A stretch of DNA of 5,897 nt. Origin: Acidocella sp. GTDB taxonomy: Bacteria; Pseudomonadota; Alphaproteobacteria; Acetobacterales; Acetobacteraceae. The stretch spans positions 1-5,897 of the forward strand of contig JAQNCU010000197.1 of the NCBI GenBank assembly GCA_029077775.1, given 5' to 3'. Position 1 is the stretch's first letter. Each line of letters opens with the position of its first letter. This document shows, one piece after another, positions 1 to 5,830 of the stretch. The notes under the pieces were generated by a model. That model made no database searches. It had not been told where the DNA came from and saw only the letters and a list, made by a program, of their open reading frames with translations. Both the position numbers and the translations under genes were made by a program.

Positions 1-1037
1 ATGTCAGTGTGCTGAGCATCGCGTTTGTCTGCAATGCCCAGGCGGATGTTCTGGTGGCCGGGCTGATCAAGGCGTTTGAACAACCCGTGAGATGTGCCGG
101 CATCCCCATCCAGTCCCGGGTGGGGATCGGGCTGGTGGCGTTTAACCGGGATAATGTCGTGGTCTCACTGCGCACAGCACTTTCAGCCGCACAGGATAGC
201 CGGAATAACGATGCCGGCTGGGCGGGGTATGACCGCCTGAGCGATGACGCGCATCGGCGAAGTTTTCAATTGTTGAGCGATTTGCCGGCGGCCCTGGAGG
301 GACGTAACCAATTGAGCCTGGTTTACCAGCCCAAGATAAATTTCAAGACCGGGGCGTGTTGCGGGGTCGAGGCGTTGCTCCGCTGGGTGCACCCGTGGCT
401 GGGGCCGATTTCGCCGGGCGAGTTTATACCCATGGTGGAAAGCACGGCGTTGATCGGGCCGATGACCGAATGGGTGATCCGCCAGGCGGCGCGGCAACTG
501 GGCGCATGGTCCGCGCAGGGTGTGGGCCTGAATATGGCGGTGAATGTTTCGCCGCATAATTTGGCGCAAGGCGGGTTCATGCAACTGGTGACGTCGATCC
601 TCGATGCGGCGAAGATCGACCCGTGCAGGCTGGAACTCGAATTCACCGAGGGGATGCTGGTCAACCATGATGCGCGCGTGGTGCGCACCTTGCAGAGCCT
701 GCGCGATACGGGGGTGCGGATCGCGCTCGATGATTTCGGGACCGGGTTTTCCAATCTGAGTTACCTCACATCAATGCCCGCGGATATTCTGAAGCTGGAT
801 CAATCATTCATCCGAAAAATCTGCACCGATGCGAGCACCGCGCTGCTGGTGCGCACCTTTAGCGAGCTGGCGCAAAAGCTCGGTTATGTCGTGGTGGCTG
901 AGGGCATCGAGGATGCGGAATCCTACGAGCTTTTGCGGTCTTGGGGCTGTGATGAGGGGCAGGGGTATTTTATGAGCAAGCCTCTTGCCGCCGCGCGGGT
1001 TTTGCCATGGCTCGCGGGGTCTCTTCCGGCGCGGTAG
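1..1037 (+). CDS. GGDEF-EAL domain protein, cyclic-di-GMP phosphodiesterase (5' end outside window)
   Basis: The EAL domain hydrolyses cyclic-di-GMP to pGpG in the cytoplasm, lowering this second messenger, which usually favours motility over biofilm. The frame is open to the left edge (first whole codon at base 3), so the gene is cut off there. Counting from the GTG at base 9, residues 1 to about 75 look like the tail of a GGDEF (diguanylate cyclase) domain: a SRVGIGLVAF strand followed by a degenerate A..A...AKxxGRN-like helix. The EAL domain spans about residues 90-335. All expected metal and catalytic residues are present: E121 of the EAL motif, N179, E211, D241 and D242 of DDFGTG, K262, E298 and Q318. 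Their spacing matches active EAL enzymes, so this half is probably active. Whether the GGDEF half is active cannot be seen, because its signature lies outside the window. Any sensory or membrane part is also upstream. The stop is TAG at 1035-1037, converging on the cpdB-like gene. Confidence 0.95.
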   Translation, partial: VSVLSIAFVCNAQADVLVAGLIKAFEQPVRCAGIPIQSRVGIGLVAFNRDNVVVSLRTALSAAQDSRNNDAGWAGYDRLSDDAHRRSFQLLSDLPAALEGRNQLSLVYQPKINFKTGACCGVEALLRWVHPWLGPISPGEFIPMVESTALIGPMTEWVIRQAARQLGAWSAQGVGLNMAVNVSPHNLAQGGFMQLVTSILDAAKIDPCRLELEFTEGMLVNHDARVVRTLQSLRDTGVRIALDDFGTGFSNLSYLTSMPADILKLDQSFIRKICTDASTALLVRTFSELAQKLGYVVVAEGIEDAESYELLRSWGCDEGQGYFMSKPLAAARVLPWLAGSLPAR

Positions 1038-1047
1038 AGATTTTCAG

Positions 1048-1076
1048 GCGCGCGGCCGCCCCACCATCCCCGCGCG
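1048..1076. repeat. 29-bp GC-rich hairpin-forming direct repeat, copy 1
   Basis: This 29-base unit is identical to the one at 1090-1118 and lies in the same orientation, 42 bases apart start to start. Its ends are complementary: CGCGCGG at 1049-1055 pairs with CCGCGCG at 1070-1076 around a 14-base loop. It starts 10 bases after the EAL gene stop. It contains the 8-base palindrome GCGGCCGC. There is no T-run on either side, so it is not a textbook Rho-independent terminator. It could still stop transcripts or protect 3' ends, or be a member of a dispersed REP-like family. Confidence 0.9.
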
Positions 1077-1089
1077 GAGTCTGTTACTT

Positions 1090-1118
1090 GCGCGCGGCCG
1101 CCCCACCATCCCCGCGCG
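1090..1118. repeat. 29-bp GC-rich hairpin-forming direct repeat, copy 2
   Basis: This is the second perfect copy of the unit at 1048-1076, with a 13-base unrelated spacer (1077-1089) between them. The stem arms are 1091-1097 and 1112-1118. It ends one base from the cpdB-like stop codon (1120-1122 on the minus strand), so the two copies fill nearly the whole gap between the convergent genes. A hairpin here would be the first structure downstream of the minus-strand gene and the second downstream of the plus-strand gene. Confidence 0.9.
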
Positions 1119-1119
1119 C

Positions 1120-3039
1120 TCAATCCAGGTTCAGCGCGTAATTGGCATAGCCATTTCCGGCATCACCGAGGCTGGTGATGTTGGGCTTTCGCAACAGATA
1201 GCGGGCGGCGGCGGGCGCGCTGGTGAAGGTGAGCAAAGCGGGCAGGCCAATGGGCGCAAAGGACCAGATCTGCCCGGTATCCGGTGTGATGGATTTATGC
1301 GCGAGGATGTAGCGGATGATGATGTCACGGATCTGGTCCGGGGCGCGCAGCACAATGTCAGCCGGGTTATGCGTGATGCCGCCGGAATCCGCGCGGTAAT
1401 TATTGGTGATGACGATGAAACGCTGGTCTTCGGCCACCGGCACCCCGCGATAACGCAGATTGACGATGCGGTGGGTGTTGGCATTGATTTTACCGCGCGG
1501 GCCAAAGCGCGCGGGCTGCGTGATGTCGATCTCGTAGGTGATGTTGGCAATCACGTCGAACGCATAAGACGGCACATGCGGGTTGAGCAGGGGCTGCGGG
1601 CCTTGGGTGTTGGGGTTGAAGCGGTTGAAGATCTGCGCCGCATGTTCCAGCCAGCTGCGTAACGCGGCGCCATCAACCTCGATCGCGGCGAGGGTGTTGG
1701 GGTACATATACAAATCCGCCACGTCCCGGATGGCGATGGTGCCGGAGGCGAGGTCGATGTAATTATCCGGGGATTGGTAGCCTTCCTTAAACGGTGCGGC
1801 GGCGGACAGTATCGGTAGATTGCGCCCGGTGAGCAGCGGGGCGGCGTACCAAAGCTGGGCGGCGTTGACCAAGGCGAGCGAGGGATCAGCCCCGCCGAGC
1901 AGCGCGAAATAACTGGTGATGGGGCCGGTGAGCTGGCCGATGGGCTCACGGATCCAGGCCAGGGTTTGCTGATGCTCGGGTGCCACGGCGGCATCGACCG
2001 CCTGGTTGTTGGCGGCAAGTGCGGTGACCGAGGCACCTTCGCGCGCCGCGATGGGCCGGGTGGTGGCGAGGGCATTTGTGATGCGCCAGGCCGGGCGCGC
2101 CCCTGTGGTGTCTGGCACGAGGGTGAGGTCGATCAGCCCAAGCTCACTGCCCCAAAAGCCCGGCATGATCGCGGGCACGGCACCTAGGCGGCCATTTGTG
2201 GCGTCGATCCCGTTAATGCCCGCGTAATCCGGGCCGGGGAACACGCGGTGGGAATGGCCCGTGAAGATGATGTCGATCCCCGGCACGGCGGCGAGGTAAT
2301 AGGAGGCATTTTCCTCGCCACCACGGCGCGGTGCGGTGGAGATGCCGGAATGGCTGAGGGCGATGAGGATATCGACCTGAGCGCGCAAGGCGGGGACGTG
2401 GATATGGGCGGCATCCACGATATCTGTGGTGGTGATCCGGCCCGCGAGATGGGTTTTGTCCCATTCCATGATCTGCGGCGGCACGAAGCCGATGACACCG
2501 ATTTTAAGGGTGTGGCGGCTGCCATCCCCGGCGGTGAAAACGCGGTCAAGGACGAGGGTGGGCGGCAAATAGGGTGAGCCATCGGCGTTGTGGATGTTGG
2601 CGCAACAAAACGGGAAATTAGCACCGGCGATGGCACGGGTGCAAAAATCAAGCCCGTAATTGAATTCATGGTTACCGAGCGTCGCTGCGTCATACTGCAA
2701 TGTGTTCATGGCGCGGATGGTCGGGTGGATGTGATCAGCGGGGAATTTACCGGGCTGGGCGACGTAATCAGCCAGCGGGTTGCCCTGGATGATGTCGCCA
2801 TTATCAAATAACAGGCAATTACGGGCCTCAGCCCGGGCGGTGTGAATGAGTGTGGCGACCTTGGTGAGGCCGACACTCTCATCGGGCTGGTCGCGGAAAT
2901 AATCGTAATCCTCGTCGAATGTATGCAGATCAGAGGTTTCCAGCAAACGCAGTTTGATGACTGGGCCGGGCGTGGCAAAAACCGGGGGTGCGGCCATGGT
3001 GGCGGCGAGGCCCGTGAGCAACGTGCGGCGGGTGGACAT
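1120..3039 (-). CDS. cpdB: CpdB-like 2',3'-cyclic-nucleotide 2'-phosphodiesterase/3'-nucleotidase, exported
   Basis: CpdB opens 2',3'-cyclic nucleotides, products of RNA breakdown, and then removes the 3'-phosphate, giving nucleosides and phosphate in the periplasm. The product is 639 aa, close to the 647 aa of E. coli CpdB. Residues 1-22 form an export signal with a twin-arginine-like STRRTLL and probable cleavage after VFA (residue 22). The metallophosphatase domain (about 28-310) shows DLH (D37, H39), NGD (D82), GNHE (N123, H124), H230 in LSHSG, and GHSH (H262, H264), the full two-metal set. The GNHEFN form matches CpdB rather than UshA, which has GNHEFD. The C-terminal substrate domain has LYMYPNTL (443-450), PQPLLNP (481-487), PSYAFDV (490-496) and ITNNYRA (544-550), all strongly CpdB-like. 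The start at 3039 was chosen because GGAG lies 6 bases upstream and the signal peptide begins there. An in-frame ATG at 3174 would add 45 residues that do not fit. A related periplasmic 5'-nucleotidase is less likely. Confidence 0.95.
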   Translation of the reverse strand: MSTRRTLLTGLAATMAAPPVFATPGPVIKLRLLETSDLHTFDEDYDYFRDQPDESVGLTKVATLIHTARAEARNCLLFDNGDIIQGNPLADYVAQPGKFPADHIHPTIRAMNTLQYDAATLGNHEFNYGLDFCTRAIAGANFPFCCANIHNADGSPYLPPTLVLDRVFTAGDGSRHTLKIGVIGFVPPQIMEWDKTHLAGRITTTDIVDAAHIHVPALRAQVDILIALSHSGISTAPRRGGEENASYYLAAVPGIDIIFTGHSHRVFPGPDYAGINGIDATNGRLGAVPAIMPGFWGSELGLIDLTLVPDTTGARPAWRITNALATTRPIAAREGASVTALAANNQAVDAAVAPEHQQTLAWIREPIGQLTGPITSYFALLGGADPSLALVNAAQLWYAAPLLTGRNLPILSAAAPFKEGYQSPDNYIDLASGTIAIRDVADLYMYPNTLAAIEVDGAALRSWLEHAAQIFNRFNPNTQGPQPLLNPHVPSYAFDVIANITYEIDITQPARFGPRGKINANTHRIVNLRYRGVPVAEDQRFIVITNNYRADSGGITHNPADIVLRAPDQIRDIIIRYILAHKSITPDTGQIWSFAPIGLPALLTFTSAPAAARYLLRKPNITSLGDAGNGYANYALNLD

Positions 3040-3045
3040 GGCGGG

Positions 3046-3049
3046 CTCC
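3046..3049 (-). promoter_or_regulatory. Ribosome binding site of the cpdB-like gene
   Basis: GGAG on the minus strand lies 6 bases before the ATG at 3039-3037. It supports the internal start over the longer frame opening at 3174. Confidence 0.75.
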
Positions 3050-3068
3050 AGGCAGGGGACAGCACGTC

Positions 3069-3086
3069 TTGTTTTGAGGAAAACAA
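3069..3086. repeat. AT-rich inverted repeat upstream of the cpdB-like start
   Basis: TTGTTTT (3069-3075) and AAAACAA (3080-3086) are perfect inverted arms around GAGG. The element is centred about 38 bases before the cpdB-like start codon, in an otherwise GC-rich region. It could be an operator for a dimeric repressor or a weak 5' leader hairpin. I cannot assign it to a known regulator; it does not resemble a Pho box. Confidence 0.45.
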
Positions 3087-3223
3087 AAAGACTTCTATCA
3101 CTCTGGGTCATGGGCGGCGGCGTGGCCAGCGCTGACGGCCCGAATTCATAAAAAAGTTTGTCCTGTGGCGGCATGGGCGTTATCGCCGTTACAGCCTATG
3201 TCGCAGACACGGCGTTGATACTC

Positions 3224-3229
3224 AGGGAG
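3224..3229 (+). promoter_or_regulatory. Ribosome binding site of the ydfG-like gene
   Basis: AGGGAG lies 6 bases before the ATG at 3236. It sets that start over the in-frame TTG at 3158, which would add 26 residues ahead of the nucleotide-binding fold. Confidence 0.8.
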
Positions 3230-3235
3230 CATGAC

Positions 3236-3991
3236 ATGAAGACGATTTTGATCACTGGCGCATCGGCTGGGTTCGGTGCGGCGTTCGCGCGGCGGTTCAT
3301 AACAGACGGCCACCGGGTGATCGCCACCGCACGGCGCACCGACCGGCTGGATGCCCTATGCGCTGAACTTGGCGACCATCTGCACCCCGCCCGCCTGGAC
3401 GTGACCGACCCCGCCGCCGTGGCAGGCTTTATTGAAACCCTGCCCGCCGCGTGGCGGCAGATCGACGTGCTGGTGAACAATGCGGGTCTGGCACTCGGCC
3501 TCAGCCCGGCATGGGAGGCCAAGCTCGAAGACTGGGACACCATGATCGCCACCAACATCACCGGCCTTACCCATGTCACCCGCGCTATCCTGCCCGGCAT
3601 GGTCGCCCGTAATGACGGGATCATCCTCAATCTCGGCTCGGTCGCGGGGGAATATCCTTATCCCGGCGGGCATGTCTATGGCGCGACCAAGGCCTTCGTC
3701 CGGCAATTCTCGCTTAATCTGCGGGCCGATCTGGCGGGCAAAAACATCCGCGTGACTGATATGGAGCCGGGGATGGTCATGGGCTCTGAGTTCAGCAAAG
3801 TTCGCTTCGGCGGCGATGACAGCAAAGCCGAAGCGGTCTATGCGGGCACGCAATCGCTCACCCCCGAGGACATCGCCGAGAGTGCCGCCTGGCTTATCAG
3901 CCTGCCCGCGCATATGAACGTCAACCGGATCGAGATGATGCCAACCTGCCAGGCCAGCGGCCCCTTTGCCGTTAAGCGCCAGGCCGGATAG
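3236..3991 (+). CDS. ydfG: NADP-dependent 3-hydroxy acid dehydrogenase / malonic semialdehyde reductase, YdfG-type SDR
   Basis: This is a cytoplasmic short-chain dehydrogenase that interconverts 3-hydroxy acids (serine, 3-hydroxypropionate and similar) with their semialdehydes using NADP(H). In E. coli, YdfG can detoxify malonic semialdehyde from uracil breakdown. The 251-aa product matches the family length (248 aa in E. coli) almost end to end. It shows the Rossmann motif TGASAGFG (7-14), an ARR pair at 32-34 that suits NADP, NNAG (81-84), and the catalytic residues N107, S135, Y148 and K152. YGATKAFVRQFSLNLR (148-163), the EPG at 177-179, LTPED (208-212) and EMMP (233-236) are all typical of YdfG rather than of generic SDRs. 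The start is ATG at 3236 with a good ribosome binding site. It is read divergently from the cpdB-like gene. The comM-like gene follows 50 bases downstream in the same direction, so the two may share a transcript. Substrate preference is inferred from the family. Confidence 0.93.
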   Translation: MKTILITGASAGFGAAFARRFITDGHRVIATARRTDRLDALCAELGDHLHPARLDVTDPAAVAGFIETLPAAWRQIDVLVNNAGLALGLSPAWEAKLEDWDTMIATNITGLTHVTRAILPGMVARNDGIILNLGSVAGEYPYPGGHVYGATKAFVRQFSLNLRADLAGKNIRVTDMEPGMVMGSEFSKVRFGGDDSKAEAVYAGTQSLTPEDIAESAAWLISLPAHMNVNRIEMMPTCQASGPFAVKRQAG

Positions 3992-3995
3992 ACAC

Positions 3996-4022
3996 CGGAG
4001 AGGCAAAACCGTAACCTCTCCG
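3996..4022 (+). terminator. Intergenic hairpin between the ydfG-like and comM-like genes (weak terminator or attenuator)
   Basis: CGGAGAGG (3996-4003) and CCTCTCCG (4015-4022) form a perfect 8-base-pair stem with an 11-base loop. It begins 5 bases after the ydfG-like stop and ends 19 bases before the TTG start of comM. No T-run follows, so complete termination is unlikely. It could attenuate read-through, mark a processing site or stabilise the upstream message. Confidence 0.45.
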
Positions 4023-4031
4023 TAACGATTC

Positions 4032-4035
4032 GGAG
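4032..4035 (+). promoter_or_regulatory. Ribosome binding site supporting the TTG start of comM
   Basis: GGAG lies 6 bases before TTG at 4042. The frame is closed upstream by TAA at 4012-4014 and has no ATG or GTG in between. The encoded N-terminus (M-I-A-R-V) aligns with the usual ComM beginning, so TTG is the only reasonable start. Confidence 0.75.
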
Positions 4036-4041
4036 CGGCCA

Positions 4042-5550
4042 TTGATTGCGCGCGTAAACAGCTTCGCCTTCGCCGGGATCGAGGCGCAGCCGGTCGAAAT
4101 CCAGGTCCAGATCTCAAGCGGCCTGCCGAATTTCCTCATGGTCGGCCTGCCGGATAAAGCCGTGGGTGAAGCGCGGGAGCGGGTGCGCGCGGCGCTGACC
4201 GCCATGGGCCTGGCGCTGCCGCCCCGGCGCGTGCTGGTCAACCTCGCCCCGGCGGATATGCTGAAGGAGGGTAGCCATTTCGACCTGCCCGTGGCGCTTG
4301 GCGTGCTCGCCGCCATGGATGTCCTGCCGCGCGAGGACCTGGCGCAGTTCGCGGCCCTGGGGGAATTATCGCTCGACGGGCGGATCAACCCTGTGGCGGG
4401 TGTGCTGCCTGCCGCCATCGCCGCCGCCGGGCGTGGCCTGGGGCTGATCTGCCCGGCGGCGCAAGGGTCTGAGGCCGCCTGGGCCGGGGAGCTGAGCGTG
4501 CTGGCGGCGGCGGATCTGTTGTGCATCATCAACCATTTTCGTGGCATCCAGATCATGTCCCAACCCGCCCCGGGCGGCATCAGCGGCGGTGCTACGAGCC
4601 TCGACCTGAAAGACGTGCGCGGGATGGAGACCGCCCGCCGCGCGCTCGAAATCGCCGCTTCGGGGGCGCATAATCTGTTGATGATCGGTCCGCCGGGCGG
4701 CGGCAAATCCATGCTGGCGGCACGGCTGCCCGGGCTGCTGCCGGATTTATCGGCGCGCGAGGCGCTGGAGGTGAGCATGGTGCATTCCGTGGCGGGGATG
4801 TTGTCTGAGGGCCGTTTGGTCACGCGCCCGCCCTTCCGCGCGCCGCATCATTCAGCGAGCATGGCGGCCTTAACCGGCGGCGGCGCGCGCGCCCGCCCGG
4901 GCGAGGTGAGCCTCGCCCATCGCGGTGTGCTGTTCATGGATGAGATGCCCGAATTCCCCCGCGCCACGCTGGAGGCTTTGCGCCAGCCAATGGAGGCCGG
5001 GCACACCACGGTCTCCCGCGCGGCGGCGCACATCACCTATCCGGCCCGGTTTCAGCTTATTGGTGCCATGAACCCGTGCCGCTGCGGGTATCTGGGCGAC
5101 GCCGCGCGCGAATGTGCCCGCGCGCCCCGCTGTGGCGAGGATTATCAGAACCGCCTGAGTGGCCCGCTGCGCGACCGGATCGATATGATCGTCGAGATCA
5201 CGCCCCTCACCCCTCAGGAATTATCCTGGGCCCCACAAGGAGAGCCGAGCCTGGCGGTTGCCGCGCGGGTGGCATCCGCGCGCGCTTGCGCACGGGCCCG
5301 CCATGGCGACATCGGCGCGGTAACCAACGCCGAAGCCCCCACCGATGGCATCCACCTCACGGCGGCGGCCAAAGCGTTTTTGGAAATGGCCGCGACCAAA
5401 TTGCGGCTTTCAGCCCGGGGCTTCACCCGCGCCATGCGGGTCGGCCGCACCATCGCCGACCTTGCGGGCTGCGAACAGGTCGAGCAATCCCACATTGCGG
5501 AAGCCTTGGCCTATCGCCACAAAATTCCAGGCCGCAGCAAAGCTGGTTAA
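4042..5550 (+). CDS. comM: ComM/YifB family Mg-chelatase-like AAA+ ATPase
   Basis: ComM is a cytoplasmic hexameric helicase that drives branch migration when single-stranded DNA is integrated into the chromosome during natural transformation. It is also widespread in bacteria not known to be competent. The 502-aa length is normal for the family. An N-terminal ChlI-like domain (about 1-165) carries GLPDKAV (35-41) and KEGSHFDLPVAL (75-86). The AAA+ core has Walker A GPPGGGKS (216-223), the signature RPPFRAPHHS (262-271), Walker B GVLFMDE (295-301) and SGPLRDRID (373-381). Cysteines C346, C348, C358 and C364 (NPCRCGY and after) form the family's putative zinc site. The C-terminal Mg-chelatase domain (about 434-495) has LSARGFTRAMRVGRTIADL (456-474) and a final EALAYRHK. 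The start is TTG. The gene follows ydfG by 50 bases and may be co-transcribed. All key residues are intact. No competence genes are in view, so a role in transformation here is inferred from the family. Confidence 0.96.
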   Translation: MIARVNSFAFAGIEAQPVEIQVQISSGLPNFLMVGLPDKAVGEARERVRAALTAMGLALPPRRVLVNLAPADMLKEGSHFDLPVALGVLAAMDVLPREDLAQFAALGELSLDGRINPVAGVLPAAIAAAGRGLGLICPAAQGSEAAWAGELSVLAAADLLCIINHFRGIQIMSQPAPGGISGGATSLDLKDVRGMETARRALEIAASGAHNLLMIGPPGGGKSMLAARLPGLLPDLSAREALEVSMVHSVAGMLSEGRLVTRPPFRAPHHSASMAALTGGGARARPGEVSLAHRGVLFMDEMPEFPRATLEALRQPMEAGHTTVSRAAAHITYPARFQLIGAMNPCRCGYLGDAARECARAPRCGEDYQNRLSGPLRDRIDMIVEITPLTPQELSWAPQGEPSLAVAARVASARACARARHGDIGAVTNAEAPTDGIHLTAAAKAFLEMAATKLRLSARGFTRAMRVGRTIADLAGCEQVEQSHIAEALAYRHKIPGRSKAG

Positions 5551-5562
5551 CGCCGCCATCAC

Positions 5563-5580
5563 ATCTTCGAAATCGAAGAT
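5563..5580. repeat. Perfect palindrome 12 bases after comM
   Basis: ATCTTCGA (5563-5570) and TCGAAGAT (5573-5580) are perfect inverted arms separated by AA. As RNA this gives a 7-base-pair stem with an AAAU loop. It is the first structure downstream of comM and may act as its 3' end, although no T-run follows on either strand. As DNA it could also be a protein-binding site. The function is unknown. Confidence 0.5.
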
Positions 5581-5627
5581 CACCACAATCGTTGCGGACA
5601 TTGCCGTTCCACATTATTTCTCGTCCA

Positions 5628-5718
5628 GGTGCGGTGTGAGGGTGCGATATTCTGCATACGCCTGGCCACCCAAAAGGCACGTCGATTATGGGGTTTTTGC
5701 GGGCCCCGTCACCGCACC
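5628..5718. repeat. Long-range 9-bp inverted repeat in the unassigned tail
   Basis: GGTGCGGTG at 5628-5636 is perfectly complementary to CACCGCACC at 5710-5718, with 73 bases between. The arms could close a larger RNA fold or be the remains of a mobile-element end. A match of this length can also arise by chance in GC-rich DNA, so it is recorded only as an observation. Confidence 0.3.
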
Positions 5719-5821
5719 GTACTTCGCCAGATCATCCGGCTCTGGGGCGCGATGAACCTAGTTGACTGTGGTCGATTTATCATCCCACATGACGTTGCTA
5801 ATCGCTCGCAACCGCTGTGTA

Positions 5822-5830
5822 ATTATACCA
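5822..5830 (-). promoter_or_regulatory. Candidate extended -10 promoter element, minus strand
   Basis: The minus strand reads TGG then TATAAT, a perfect -10 with the TGn extension of extended -10 promoters. A -35 hexamer at normal spacing (GAGTCA, 5850-5845) matches only half the consensus. A transcript would start near 5815 and run left, antisense towards the 3' end of comM. Only very short open frames follow (for example 24 codons from ATG at 5783), none with a convincing ribosome binding site. If active it could make a small or antisense RNA. A chance match in this AT-richer stretch is possible. Confidence 0.3.

Larger units (their letters stand above)
3040..3235. promoter_or_regulatory. 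Divergent control region between the cpdB-like and ydfG-like genes
   Basis: These 196 bases separate two genes read outwards, so both promoters should lie here. I see no strong sigma-70 pair. The best candidate for the plus strand is TTGTCC (3158-3163) with TATCGC (3181-3186), a 17-base spacing but a poor -10. On the minus strand TATGAA (3150-3145) is a possible -10 without a good -35. The AT-rich inverted repeat at 3069-3086 sits on the cpdB side. No other gene is apparent. Confidence 0.5.

Noticed and set aside
9..11. GTG at base 9 as the real start of the EAL protein
   Set aside because: The frame is open to the left edge, and the codons after GTG already encode the interior of a GGDEF domain. 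The true start is upstream of the window.
1048..1118. CRISPR array
   Set aside because: Only two units with a 13-base spacer and no cas genes. CRISPR spacers are about 30 bases or more.
923..1123. 66-codon minus-strand frame with a repeated ARGWWGGRA peptide
   Set aside because: The peptide repeat is the translated 29-base DNA repeat in a 42-base (14-codon) period. The rest overlaps the EAL gene antisense, so it is best explained as a DNA or RNA repeat.
985..1662. 225-codon plus-strand open frame across the repeats and the cpdB-like 3' end
   Set aside because: It is antisense to a confidently identified gene and gets its length from high G+C. It shows no domain, and its RGRPTIPAR repeats are just the 29-base DNA repeats translated.
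1..3039. A functional cyclic-di-GMP pathway joining the EAL protein and the CpdB-like enzyme
   Set aside because: The genes converge rather than form an operon. EAL acts in the cytoplasm while CpdB is exported, so neighbourhood alone does not support a shared pathway.
3040..3174. N-terminal extension of the cpdB-like gene from ATG at 3174
   Set aside because: The added 45 residues resemble no CpdB leader and would bury the signal peptide. The ATG at 3039 has a well-placed GGAG.
3158..3235. TTG at 3158 as start of the ydfG-like gene
   Set aside because: It would add 26 residues before the Rossmann strand. ATG at 3236 has AGGGAG at the right spacing and matches the family N-terminus.
3356..4117. 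253-codon minus-strand frame antisense to the ydfG-like gene
   Set aside because: No recognisable domain. It spans the end of one real gene and the start of another on the opposite strand.
3972..4823. 283-codon minus-strand frame antisense to comM
   Set aside because: It is a high-G+C shadow rich in Ser/Arg/Pro/Ala with no motif, and comM on the other strand is unambiguous.
5410..5601. 63-codon minus-strand frame with a hydrophobic N-terminus starting just past comM
   Set aside because: Most of it is antisense to the conserved comM C-terminus. I see no convincing ribosome binding site or family resemblance.
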